Under the pieces are notes generated by a model, which saw only the letters and a list, made by a program, of their open reading frames with translations, did not search any database and had not been told where the DNA came from. 64,000 bases of DNA. Source: Sarcocystis neurona (Eukaryota > Apicomplexa > Conoidasida > Eucoccidiorida > Sarcocystidae). Position numbers and translations under genes: made by a program. Within the stretch, counting starts at the first letter, position 1, and each line of letters opens with the position of its first letter. Below, piece after piece: positions 22,274-34,700 of this stretch. Location: the NCBI GenBank assembly GCA_000727475.1, contig KL647319.1:703840-767839 (forward strand). Direction: 5' to 3'.

Positions 22274-22936
22274 CTATTCTACGGCGTGCGTGCCCTCTCC
22301 ATATCCACAGACACAAGTGGAAGAGATCTTTGTCGCCTGCGACGGCGTGGAGAGGAAACACATGCGGAGAAGAGACGGTGCTGCAGAGAGATCATGTGTG
22401 GGGTTCGTGAGCACCTGGTTGAGCGTCTGCAGTACCATGAGTCGCAGGAGCTGCTGCGCCTGTTGGCTGCCCTCAGTTTGTGCAACGTCTCGCAGGCTGC
22501 CGTTGCTGCTGCTGCTAAAACTGCTGCTGTCCAGTCCCATGATCCTGTCGACAGTCTCGGCTCCCCCGACGTCACTGCTGTTGCTGCTGCTCGACTTCCG
22601 GCCGAAAAGTCCCATCTTGACAGCGGAGTTGAGTGCTGCCCGCTGGGCGACTGTGTGGGGTGTGTGCAAGTCGGCGCGGGCGCGCGGACGACCAGCAAGC
22701 AAAGGAAGAGCAGCAGCTGCGGAAGCACACCTAAGCAGCAGCAGCGGCGGCAGCGGGGGCGTCGCGACCAGGGGCCTTAAGCTGTCTGGCAGGATTTCTT
22801 CCCCAAATTCCCAAGTTTCAAACAGACGTTCATTTCCAGCAACGTCTACATATGTCAGCAAAAGGAAACGAGAAAAACGCCTTCTAAGCTGCACACGACG
22901 GCGTCGCAGCTGTTCTCTGTTCCGGTGTACGTACAC
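22274..22936 (-). CDS. Minus-strand open reading frame, possible exon(s), unrecognised
   Basis: A 220-codon minus frame contains non-repetitive, protein-like stretches: ERLFETWEFGEEILPDSLR near its start and, in its C-terminal half, a helical segment with QQAQQLLRLMVLQTLNQVL. A possible 3' splice site (TTGCTGACATATGTAG on the minus strand) lies just before the first of these, and a candidate 5' splice site (CAGCAG followed by GTACGG) ends an upstream minus-strand open stretch at about 23.0-23.3 kb. Splicing in the other phase would give a short terminal exon with an early stop, so the frame is unsettled. The + strand over the same interval has only CTG-type shadows. I do not recognise a family. 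Confidence 0.28.
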   Translation of the reverse strand: MYVHRNREQLRRRRVQLRRRFSRFLLLTYVDVAGNERLFETWEFGEEILPDSLRPLVATPPLPPLLLLRCASAAAALPLLAGRPRARADLHTPHTVAQRAALNSAVKMGLFGRKSSSSNSSDVGGAETVDRIMGLDSSSFSSSSNGSLRDVAQTEGSQQAQQLLRLMVLQTLNQVLTNPTHDLSAAPSLLRMCFLSTPSQATKISSTCVCGYGEGTHAVE

Positions 22937-22937
22937 C
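22924..22937. repeat. Palindrome GGTGTACGTACACC
   Basis: Perfect 14-bp palindrome, one of about twelve copies in the window. Here it is flanked by TTCC and TCGCG. Confidence 0.75.
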
Positions 22938-25891
22938 TCGCGAGATGCTGCTCTGCCGAGTCGACACAGTCCCTGAGGGAATAGTGAGGCTGCTGCTGCT
23001 GCACTTCACGCTCCGTACCTGCTGCTTGGACACATATACACACGGGCACTTAACGGTTGCGTTATTTCCTGTTGCTCCCAAGCACTTTTTCATCTTTTCT
23101 TGTTCGTTCCTGCTCTCCTCTTCCTCCTTTGTGTCTAGGTGCGGTCGACTGTTGCTGCTGCTACTGCCGTTTCCCTGCTGTTGCTCCTGCAGTTGCTCTG
23201 CTGCTACGGCGGCTGCGTGTAGAGACCTCCTCGCTATATTCCACGCGGAAAAAAGGTCGCTACTAGCCACACACAGATGAAACTTCCTCCTCCTTCTGCT
23301 GCTGCTCGCGCCTCAGCCGTTGCTGCTGCTGCTGTTGCAGTGGAGGAGCTAAGAGAAACAAACAGCTATGCAACGAAAAAAGAGCAAAGACGAGGTGTCG
23401 CCAAAACGCTGCTGTTACATCATCGGGCAGTCCGTAACGATCTCTGCGCCTGCGTACTGAGAAAAGAAGAAATACATGAGAAAGGACTCTTCGCTGTTGG
23501 AAGTCTGGGAGTGATGACTTCCCAAGAAAAGCTTGTCGAAAAAGTGGGGCATGAAAGGGAAGGAAGGACGAAGACATGTTCACCGCCACGCGTTAGCGAC
23601 CGCAGTATTCTCCAGCGCAACGAGAAGGGAAAGACAGTGTCCTTCACCTCTTCCTTCAAAAACTTCTCCTTTTTACTCGGGAACCCCTCGTCCCACACAC
23701 AAAAAAAGCCAACCGTTCTCTGTGAAACCCCCCCGGGCTTCCGGCCCCCGCTCCCCGCGTCGTATTTTGCTGCTGCTGCTCGTCTCCTGGGCCTGTGCGT
23801 CCGCGCGGCGGCCGTCGCCAACACTGCGCGTGTCCTCTGTGTGTGGCTCTCCCTGTAGCTGTCATTATGATGATCGCTGCTGCTGCTATATTAGTATATC
23901 GTTGCTGCTGTGACGTTGGACGTTCTCCTCCTCCTCCTACCTTTTTCCTGTGTGTGTGTTTGTGTGTATGTGTGTGCTGCTGCTACTTTGTTTTTTTCTT
24001 GGCCGTCGCGTGTGACGTGGGGTGGCTTCGCCCTGCCGCGCCGCCCAGCCCCACCTCGGAATTTTCGGCTGCTGCTCATGCTGCAGCTGCCCTCTTGCTG
24101 AGCAGCAGCCCAGCTGCTGTTCAACTTGCTGCTGCTATTGGGGGAAGGGGCTGCAACGACGTCGTGTGCGCAGCTAGCCAGCCAGCAACGCTATACGCGC
24201 GTTCTATGTATATACAAGTTTGTACGCGTGTATCTACAGCGAGAATTCATAAGTATATATATATATGTATGGAGGGGAAGAGGAGTGTGTACTGGATATA
24301 TGTATATGCATATAGATCGGACCGAGAAATTATATCTATCTATATATATATATGGAGAGAAAGAATAATGTGAACTACACATTAACATGCTTTCCTCTTC
24401 GACAGATTACATAGAGACATATATACACATATGTATGCGTAGGGGAAGACCATGTGTCTTGTATGTGTTTATAGCCATGTATCCGTAGGCTCTTCTACTT
24501 TTTCACTTCCACTTTTCGTAAACCACTCTCATATGACAAGACGGTGAAACCAACCACACTACAACACGACGGTGAAACCCGTACATATCCATATATATGC
24601 ATATATATATATATTTATTCGTATACCGGGTTTTCTCTCGGTATATACGGGCACGTGAAGGTGCGTGTTTTGTGCTTCCACAGGGCGCCGTTCTGCAGTC
24701 CTCTACCTCTCTTTACAGATGGGACAGGTATGAGGAACAGTGAATCGTAGGTGACCTGATGGAAGACTACGCAAGACGCGCGGGGGTCTACACGTCAGAT
24801 ACTTTTTACGAAAAATACGTACACAGATGAGGGCAACACGCCATACACTTAAGTTCATGCAAAAAATGCATACGCAACTGTGTGCGTGCCGACTGTCTTC
24901 TTACTCTGCTCCGTGCGACAGCGGTCGTTTTAAACTCTGTTTTGCACGCGAAGAGAAAGCAGCTCACACACCCGCTCCCTGTAATAGATAAGGTAGAAAG
25001 CAACACGGAAACGGTTCCTTCGAGTGTATGTGTGTGTATGTACTTTTTTCTTCTTTCTTGTCGGACGGCGACCTTACTGCCACCGGCGATTTTGGCTCGT
25101 GTTGCCTCAATACAGTCGCCGAACATGTCCGTTCTCGTCGTACTTCGGGCGCGTTTCCCTGGTTTCTTTCCGTGTCCACAACCCTTTTTTTCCTCACCGT
25201 GTCTACATTGGTTGTGGTCTACTTTTTTCGTCTGAGCTGCTTTGCTTCAGTCCTCTCATCGTTAACACAGCGTTACTTCCCTCTCTGTCTGTTCTGCATC
25301 TTCCTTCTCGGGCGCCTCCCGCCTGGAAGAACAGCTGCAAATTTTACGAGAGAAGTTGCGTGCCGATGAAAAATAAAGGGACAGATGCAGTGGCTGCTGT
25401 GTGTCGGATGCGTTGTTGTCATTGTCAGTCTTCTTGAAAGCAGTGGATGCTATGTGTCCGGTGCATTGTTGTCGTTGTCAGTCGTCTTGAAACCACGGCT
25501 TTGTCGGCAAAATCTTTTTCTTGTTTTGTCCTCGCGTCCCCTTTCTTCCTTATATCGCCACTCTCCTCCAACACTCGTCTCCCCTTTCTCCGCCAGCGTC
25601 TGTTCCCTTCTTCTTCGTGTTCTTTCTTTCCAGTCCGCCGTCCCCCGTTCCACCATCCCTTCACGCTTCTCCGGTACGTCCGCTCTCTCCGTCGTCTGCA
25701 CAGGAACCGCAGCGGCGTCACGGGGCCGCACCGTCGCACTTCGTTTTCTCGTCTTTTTGATGCCTTGCCTTCTGTCAAGGCGGCGGGTTTATCGAAAAAT
25801 ATTGTTGAGTTTGCAATGTCCTCTTTTCTCCCCCGGAACGACGGAACGCGTCTTGGTTTTGCTACGAAGAGAGTTACTACTCCCGTCCCGC

Positions 25892-25905
25892 GGTGTACGT
25901 ACACT
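25892..25905. repeat. Palindrome-type element, one mismatch
   Basis: GGTGTACGTACACT differs from the 14-bp palindrome only at the last base. It lies at the end of a CT-rich stretch. Confidence 0.65.
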
Positions 25906-26814
25906 CCCCTGGTGTCCTCTCTCTTAGCACCGGAGCTTTACCATTACACACAAGAACGCACATGTACGCCATAAAGGAGTATTTCTGTTTATTCTATGCA
26001 CGTTCCTGCATTTGCCTTCGCAAAAAAGCTACCCTAAATAGATGGAATGAAAATGCCCATCGACCTGCAGATCTGTATATATGTGTACGTACATATGTGT
26101 ACGTCTGGGAGTGTATGGAGACGTGAGCGTAGAAAAGAATAGAAATTACGTATTTATATGTATGGGTGAGAGTTTCTCTCTCCTTATCTCTCTACACAGT
26201 GTACATTTGCGTAGGAGCGAACGTGTAAATCTGAAGATAATTATAACTCCACGTAGCTACTTGTGTACACATCGTCCGCGCTTCTTCAACCAAAATTACG
26301 CCCCTTCTGGACAAACGGCGAAGGGGCACGGGGTGGAAGGGATCATCTGCGAATCCTTCTACAAAGACATGTATGTATATATGTGTATATATATATATAT
26401 ATATAGATAGCTACACGCGCCTGCACGTCGTTGCGTGTGTTCTCATTAACCCAAGTACAACTCGTACATGCTGCTTCGCTCTCATATATACATATATATA
26501 TGTGAGTTTGTTGGTGAATTCAATATGCATATATATCTAGATTTGTCATAGTTCACTTTTCCTGTTTGTCGCTCCTTTTTCGTCTCTCTTTCTCTCTGTC
26601 TCTCTGTGTGCAACTCATGTTGGACTGCAAAATACCTGCGGTTGTTCTGTGAGGAGAGGTAATCGGCTGCGTGAAGGGAAAAGAGGACTTAAACAGATGT
26701 GTTGCATTCGGGACCAGTTTTCCTCATTCTCGGGGACTTTCCCCCTTTTCGCTCGGCACCCTTGTAGAGCTTCTATCTTTTTCAAAATATACGCACAGGC
26801 TCACGCATGTATAT

Positions 26815-27215
26815 ACATGTATATACATATATATGTATAGATGTATGCGTATAGATGTATGCGTATAGATGTATGTGTATGCTTTTATATGTGTACATGT
26901 ATATGTGTATGGATGTATGCGTCGAAATGTATATGTATACTCTTATCTGTATAAAATGTGTGTGTCAGTGTATAAGGGTACGCGTCTAGATGTATCTGTA
27001 TACTTTTAGATATGTACCTCCATATATGTATAGATGTATCCGTCTAAATATATGTATATACGCTTGTACGTATACATATATGTATGTTTGTGTATAGCTG
27101 TATGCGTCTAGATATATGTGTGTACTTTTACACATATATATATATATATAGGTGTATGCATCTAAATGTTGGCGTATACTTGTATATATATACATATATA
27201 TGTATAGCTGTAGGT
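26815..27215. repeat. Degenerate tandem repeat of ~60-70 bp
   Basis: Units share GTATAG(A/C)TGTATGCGTCTA-like cores followed by AATATATGTGTATACTTTTA-like sequence, recurring about six times with many substitutions. An inner TA run lies at about 27,130-27,150. It ends abruptly at unique sequence near 27,230. Confidence 0.6.
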
Positions 27216-27639
27216 GGATATATACAGATAACAATGGACGCGCCATCTCGGTATTTCTCCGGGTAGCGACCCCGTCTGAGACAGCTGCGGGTTGCTGTGA
27301 ACGGAAGTGTTAATCGCTGTGTGTGTCTGCAGCGGCATGTAGATTTGCATGCGTGCCCACGTATAATAACTTTATACCTACATACATATGCTCTATCTAA
27401 CTTTTATTTCTTTACAGAGAGGTAGTGAACGACCCGTCTGTTTCGCGTAGGAACGGTTGACTTTATAAGTATATATATATGTATATACACACGAGTAAAG
27501 GGTAGATAAGAAACAGATATGTACAGGTGGATTGGTGGATACTTATACGTTTGCACGCGACGCATTTATACATGTAAATAATTTCACGCCCCGCAGTGTC
27601 CTGCTTCATGCCGAGCCGGAGTGCGACAGGAAGACAGAG

Positions 27640-28500
27640 AACCACAGGAGTTTGGGCAACAGCAGCAGAAGCAGCAGGACGTGATAGCCGCTAGCAGCAG
27701 CAGCGGCAGCAGCAAGTCAAAGCCGGCAGCAGCAGCCCTTAGCAGCAACAGCAGTTGGCAGCAGCGCCAGGAGCGTTGAGCAAGACGGAGAACCGGCGAA
27801 CCACACAAAGCAGCAAGAGGAACAGGCAGGAGCAGCAGCAGGGAGCAGCAGGAGCGGGAGGACGTTACAGGAGCAACAGCAGCCGATCAAGAGGCGCTGC
27901 ACACCCCCCCCAAGGACCCGCAGGGGAAGAAAAATGGGGAAAGGTGCTATTCACGTAGGCAGCAGCGAACAGCTTGCCGCTGCTGCTCTTCAGTCTGCTG
28001 CTGCTCCCAGCTGCTGCCGCTTTTTCTTGCACGAGCAGCTGCTGCTGCTCTTCTCCCCTGCTGCTTCTGTTTGAACCTGCTGTTGCTGCTCCTATCCAGC
28101 TGCTGCTGCTCACGGGACAATCCTCCTGTTGCTGCTGCTACCGTCTGCTACTGCTGCCACCCTCTCCGTGTCCCCGCATCTGCTGTGCTGCGGTGTCTTG
28201 CTGCTGCTGTTGCTAGCCCTCTGCGGCTACGTCGTCGTGTTCTGCTGCTCCTGCGGGTCTGCTGTTGCTGTCTTGCTGCTGCTGTTGATAACCGTCTGCT
28301 GCCGTCTTGCAGTTCTGCTGCTTCTGCTGTCCTGCTGCTTCTTCTGTTCTGCTGCTGCCGTCTTGCTGCAGCTGCGGTTGTCTTGCTCCTGCGGGAAGGC
28401 TCTGGCGCTTCACGACTGGTCTTCCCGCATATTCCCTCCTGGTGCTTCTCGTCTTTTGCTGCTCCTTCTCGTCCTCTGCGTCTCCCCTTTCTTTCGTTCG
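27640..28500. repeat. CAG block followed by inverted CTG block
   Basis: CAG/AGC triplets on the + strand (about 27,655-27,900) switch to CTG/GCT triplets (about 27,960-28,400). The two halves are thus roughly complementary and could fold together. The short + frame at 27,755-27,958 is repeat-derived. A 5' exon of the downstream mS23 gene might lie here, but none could be joined. Confidence 0.55.
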
Positions 28501-28732
28501 CTGACCTCGCTGTGTGTAGCTTCCTGCGTCGACCGAGGAAGCTGCAAACTTGGTCAACCATTTCTGTCTGCTCCGCCCTTCAGTCTCCTTCCTTCGTCTG
28601 CGTCTCGTCTCTCACTGTGTCTCCCGTCTTTTTTTCTCTCGTGGCCTTCTCGTCTCCCCTGCGCCGTCTCCCGCCTCTCCTCACTGCGTTCCCCCGTCTC
28701 CGTGTCTCTCTGTGCATGCGTGGATTTCTCAG

Positions 28733-31700
28733 TACACCGGCAGCAACTTTCCACGCGTCCCCCGTCTCGACGTCGTGCAGCGCATGCGGCTTCTCGTGCA
28801 GCAGGAGGCAGTGCAAAGGCCCGCATGGCTTCAAGCAGCAGAAAGGTCACCTCCCCTGGAATTGCTCAATATCAAAATGTTGGATCGCCGGGTTCCGTAC
28901 GTTAGCTGTCGTCTCTTTTTTCACTTCTTTCTTTGGCTACTTTTCCTCCTCTATTCTTCGCTGCTGCTTCTGGCTTCCCATTCGTGCGTCTCTACTACTC
29001 ATCGTCCTCTGTGTATGTACATATATACATATATACGTACAGGGTACGTAACTTTTATATGCTATCGATATAGAACTATAGTTGCACGTATACGTATATA
29101 TCTCTATATGTAGTCCCTTCCTATGCGTCTGCATGCATACGTATATATATATATATATATGTATATAGCGGCGTGTATACGTGTATATTTGTATATATAT
29201 ATATATGATGCATTCCTGTCCATGCACTTGCGTACATATGTACGTATATATATGTATATACATTACATTCCTCTGCGTGTGCACGCGTATACACATATCT
29301 GTAGTATATATTACGGATATGGGAGAATAGTGGCATGTATCGATATGTATATGTATATATACTTAGATGTGTTGCCTTCCTCTGCGTGTGCGTATATATA
29401 TGTATGTACACGTGAGTGTACATATATGTATATATACGCATATATATATATATATATGTGGTTGTATGTATATTATGGATATACAAGTATCGAGGCATGT
29501 ATCGGTATATATTTTGTATGTAGAGGCGTGTTAGGTAGGGGCCACTGGAAATGCGGAAGCGTTGCAGGCCTCATGCAAAGATGTGAATTTCCCTCTTTTT
29601 TCTGACTTTTTTTATCTTCTCTTCGAGACGCTTCTCGACTCCCCTCCTTTCTTTTCGTCGTGTATCTCTCTGTTTGTCAAACTTTGCTACAGAGGTTCAG
29701 GGCTCTGCTGCCTGAGCCGTTTGGGTGTACGTACACCCGGAAGACACAGCTCTCGCCACTTCTCTCTCTTCACACCCGTACACCTAATGTGCTAGTCTGT
29801 GTGTGTGTACCGCGTTATCTGTCTTTCTCTACATAGAGACCCAGTCACGTATACGTACATGCATACATATATTTATCTACGTGAGCAGAGAGAGTCAGTG
29901 GACACCTGTGTCTGTCAGAGAGGGGACACGTGGAAACTCGGGATCCGAGTGTACAGACACCAGGTCCCCGCCCGCGTAGGGGGCGCCCTCTGACGATGTT
30001 TCTTGAAGACGTCTGGGTGGACGTGCATAGACCGTAGGTACGGAGAAAGGCATGCAGTTGTGTTTCAGCCGTTTTTCCGGTGTACGTACACCCCGCGGAA
30101 CGGAAGAACTGGTCGTGCGCATGCGTCTTGAATCCACGCGCTCCGCGTCCTTTCCGGTGGCGCTCTTTTTCTTCACGTGCATTACTTCAAAAGACCGTTG
30201 GGGGGAGCGGCTGTGTGTAGTACATCCCCAGCAGTCGCTTTTTGTTGTCTTTGCTGTTTCCGTGAAATCTGTCTCGTCTCTCTCCGTCTTTTTTTTGCCC
30301 GTGTCTCTCTCTGAGCGCTGCGGGGAAAGCAACTCCACGTAGGAGAACAGAAGGCGCCTTTTTTCACGTGCTTCTCGTCGTGTGCGCGTGACTTCCTTTT
30401 CGGGTGTACGTACACCTCAAACAGCAACAAGTACTTGGAACTGACGCGGGAAGTCCTGCGCAAATATCCCAACATGCGCTTCGCGGATTGCTTCGTGGAC
30501 GGGAACGACTGGAGCAAGGGCAAGTCCCCCTTCCGATCACATCTACTTTTCACTTCTGTTTTCCCCCTTTCCCTCCCCATTCCGACGCGGTGCCCTGTTC
30601 TTTGCCCTTCCTTCTTTTTTTTCTCTGCTAGCTATCACTGTCTCTTTCTCGGTGGCGCCCTGTCTCTGTCCCTCACTCTGTCTCCGTCTCGCGGGCCCGT
30701 GTCTCCGTCTCCCTCATCCTCTTTATGTCTCCCCTTCGTTTCCCTTCCCGGCTGCCTTTCCCTGTTATTCTCTTTTCACGAGCAGGAGGGGCCCTACCCT
30801 GGCACGCTATCGTGGAACGAACTGCGCGTCAGCCCCGACAGAAGACGTTTTTTCTGCATCTCTTAATCTGCTTTTGTGCGAGTCCTTCTCTCGACTTCTC
30901 CTGGTCTGCATGCAAAGTCTTTTTCCACTCCGCGCGCCGTTTGCTGCTGCTGCTGCGCGTGCGTCAGTGTGTGCTGCCCCTTTTTGCCTCGCAGAGAAAA
31001 TCTCTGCGATTCCCGCCGCGTGTCTCTTGCTCTTCTGTGCGCGGACCGAGGGGACGGGTGTGTGTCTGCGGCTGCATCGGCGTGTGGGTCAGACGGCTTT
31101 TTTCTTCGTTTCCCCTGCCGGTGGAAGTGATGAACCATTGGCGAACCCTTTCCTTCTGCATCGCCAAAAAAAGTGTGTGGGCAGCGGCGACACCCACAGC
31201 GGACCCTGTCTATACGCCTTGTGCTGCCTTCTGCTGGGGAGGGGGAAAGAGCAGCCGAAGAGAGCAGCACAACCTGCTGTTATACTGGGGGCGGGGGTTC
31301 ACTGCATGCGAGAAAGAGAGCTGAGTATCAGGAAGGCTTGGCGAACACAAATATCTGTAAATACAGGAGGGAGAGAGGAAAATCCACTGTGCCACTACTG
31401 CTCCCTTTCCGCGAAAATCGAAAGAGCCGTTTACGCTGTATTCTCCGTCTTACGAGTTACTCAAAAGAAATAAAATCTTCTTTTCTTCGTGAGGAAGGGG
31501 GGGGGCGTGCTGGCTGCTGCAGCAGTTGGACAGTTGCATGTGAACTGCCGCACGTCCCTGGCCCACTCCTCGGCTCGACGTCCTGCAGGCAGCGGCTCAC
31601 CAGTGTTTCTCCCGCTCCTGCTACTGCTGCTTCCCACCTCGCTGCTCCTGCTGCTGCTGCATCCCACCCCGCGGCTCCTGTTGCTGCTGCTGCCTCTCAC

Positions 31701-34700
31701 CTTGCTGCCCCTGCTGCTGCTGCTTTTCACCTCAATGCGGCAGCTGCTGCTACGTACGTGGCTGCTGCTGTACACCACCCCCCTTCCTTCTCGGCTTCTC
31801 CCTGCCGCTCCCTCGCTGCGCCGCACCTGCGTGCATGAGAAACTGAGATGAGCCACACACGCGTAGCAACTTCACACTACGGAGACAGACACACGCACAT
31901 AGCCATATATATATATATGTACGCATATACAGACGTGTGTCTGTATTTCTATGCACGTATACATCCACATATATGAATGTACATGTACGTGTAGACCTAT
32001 ATATATATTCTACGCATACACATATTCTGTACGTAGTTGTGTGTCTTCCGGTCCTCCTGGTGCCGCAGGAATGTTGCAGGTGAAATTCGCTCATGTCATC
32101 ATCCTGTGATGTGTCGCTGTCTTGCTGCTGCCGCTGCTGCTCCTGCTGCTCTCGTGTCGTTGCTGCTCTTTAGGAAATGACACTTACCGAGCAGACCATC
32201 CGGTGATGCAGTTCGTCGCCCTGCAGCTGCGGCTAATGAACCTCGGCCTCAGCCAACGAGCCGCTTTCCACCAGGTATACGCTGCTGCTGCTGCACTCCC
32301 GCGCTGCATGCGGCCCTCCTCCTGCTGCAGCGTTCTCGTGCTGCAGCAGGTCCTGTTGGTGCTGCTGCTGCTGCTGCGCGCTCATGTCGCCCGTGGGCCC
32401 GCCGGGTGGTGCCGCTGCTGGACACCGGGGCGCGGCTGCTGCTGCCTGCCGCTGCCTGTTTTCCTGCTGCTTCTGGTGCTGCTGCTGCTGCTGTCTTTTG
32501 CTGCTACTTCTCTCTCCGCATGCAGTGGCACGTGCATACTGCGCCCTGTCCGCACTGAAGTACAGGGCAGCAAGATATAATCGCATTCATGGCAACGGGT
32601 GCGGGACGCTTGAGAGAGTTTGACAAGCACTGGCGTACAAGTATTTATGTAACCAACCATAAATATATAGACGCATCTGCGTACATATTGTCTTCCGTGT
32701 GAAAGTCCGTATATTTGACGAGATATCCTGTCGTCGGTATGGTTCCAGAAGTTTTCCCTTTACATATGCCCCTCCATATATAGTAGCGATACACACATAC
32801 ATATATATATATATATATTTGTATGTATTCAGGTTTATGGCTGACACATGTATAGCGGAGAGATATCCATCCCCTTCTATTTGGCTGCACCTGCACTCAT
32901 CAGACGCGTCTTGATTATTGTAAGAAGTAATGTCTCTCTCTAGGTGTGCGTACATTTGCATGTGGATAGATTTTCTGCGGACGCAGCAGAGCGTCTGTTT
33001 CGTCCATTACTGTATGCATGCGTGTCAATGTCACTTCACTATTTACATATATATACATATACATACATACATGGGTTGCTATCCTTCTACGCATATATAT
33101 ATATATATATGTACTTATTTGTACACGTGTGTTGCAAGTAAAGATGGAAAGGGTGCTTCACACGCTTGTAGGTTCATACATACGTCCATATTGAATCTAA
33201 TACTTGAATTTTACCTTATCACAAATATTTATTGATTCACTCACGTATTCTAACCCACGTGTATATATATATATATATGTGCATGGGAGATGAGGGTTTG
33301 CTGTTTGGCTATCCTTGTGCATATATACATGACGTGTGCATGTAAATATTACATATGAAAAGAATGTATTACAAGTGGGTACGTATATTATACGTATACG
33401 ACTCCTATATATACACACAAATAATATATATATATGTATACGTGCATAGGTCTTTGTGACTTTCTTCGTTTATACGCCTGTGTACACACGTATGGCTCGG
33501 ATACGGAGGACATCTTCGTTACTCAGGTGTACATACACCAGATGCGTGAACGCGTGTTGCTGCGTACGCCAACATACGTCTCCAGCGGTCTGTGTAGTCA
33601 GTCGGGTGTATAACCTGCATATCAGCGGATCAGGTGTACGTACACCGTCTGGTGGCACGAAATTCTTTCTTCGGTGTACGTACACTACGCGGGTCGACCT
33701 GCGTACGTCGAAGACGGCCGCATACGGACGTGGTCCACTTCTACTTGTTTACTTTAACAAGCATCTTCTGCAACACCTGGAACCGCGATAGTCACGCATC
33801 CACCAGAGACATTTCAGGTGTATGTACACCAGAGACACAGCCCGTTTCTGGCAAGTCTGCCCTTCCGCCTTCGGCTGCAGTGCCGTGTTTTCTGCGGGTT
33901 CGCCCTTTGCTGCAGGCAGAGAAAGCGTTCTACGCCCGCCGCATCGCTCTAGAGAAGCAGCAGAAACTGAGCATGGCTGCAGCCGTCGTCGGGGCTGTAG
34001 CCAGAGATCCAGCAGCAGCAACAGCAGCAGCAGCAACAGCAGCAGGAAACACAGCAGCAACAAGAGGAGGGGGAGGAGCGGCAGTACCGACTAGCAGCCT
34101 GGCGCGAACAACAGCGATGGGTCTAGGAGAAGTGCAGCCGCTATTCACATCAGGCCAAGCTTACTGGCAGGTGAGTCGACTCGCATACATTTCTTCTTCG
34201 TGTCTTTCTCTCAGCCGTTTCTTCTCCTCACTCGGTTTCTTTTCTGCCTTCGTCCTCGTTGCCTTCTTCTTTTTCCTCTTCATTTCTTCCTTTTTTCCCG
34301 CTTGTCCTCTTCCGTCTTCGTCTTCTTCTTTTCCGTCTTGTTCTCCATGTGCTCCGTTCTCTTTATCCTCTTCGTTTTCCTTCTCTTCTTTTCCTTCGTC
34401 TTCGCCTGCCATTCTCTTGATCGTCTTCGTCTCTCCTGTGCGGTTCATCTTCTGGTCGCTCATTTGTTCCTCTTCCTGCCCGGTACGTTTCTCACCGGCT
34501 GTCCCGTCTCCCCATCTCCTCCCGAAGGGCCTTCTCCTGCGTGCCCAGACACACGGCAGCAGCAACTTTTGCTGCGGTGCAGGGAAGTGCTCGACAGCTT
34601 CACTCTTCTGTATCTGTCTATAATCACGCGCATTTGAACAAATGTGCGGGCGCACATATATGTACCTACACATGTACATATATATATACTTATGTATTCG

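Larger units (their letters stand above)
23600..27600. other. Microsatellite and pyrimidine-rich DNA, no supported gene
   Basis: This stretch contains CT-rich sequence at 23.63-24.1 and 25.0-25.9 kb, TA/TG microsatellites at 24.2-24.4, 24.58-24.66, 26.07-26.12, 26.37-26.42 and 26.8-27.2 kb, and a short repeat with GTGTCCGGTGCATTGTTGTC/GTGTGTCGGATGCGTTGTTG near 25,400-25,480. None of the open frames shows a motif or a splice partner. Confidence 0.5.

Noticed and set aside
30784..30846. Frame reading GPYPGTLSWNELRVSPD between mS23 exons
   Set aside because: Its phase does not fit the preceding donor, and the mS23 protein is continuous without it.
33634..34623. 329-codon open frame spanning 33.6-34.6 kb as a single gene
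   Set aside because: Only its middle (33,916-34,170) is the mS23 exon; the rest is intron read-through through palindromes upstream and CT-rich sequence downstream.
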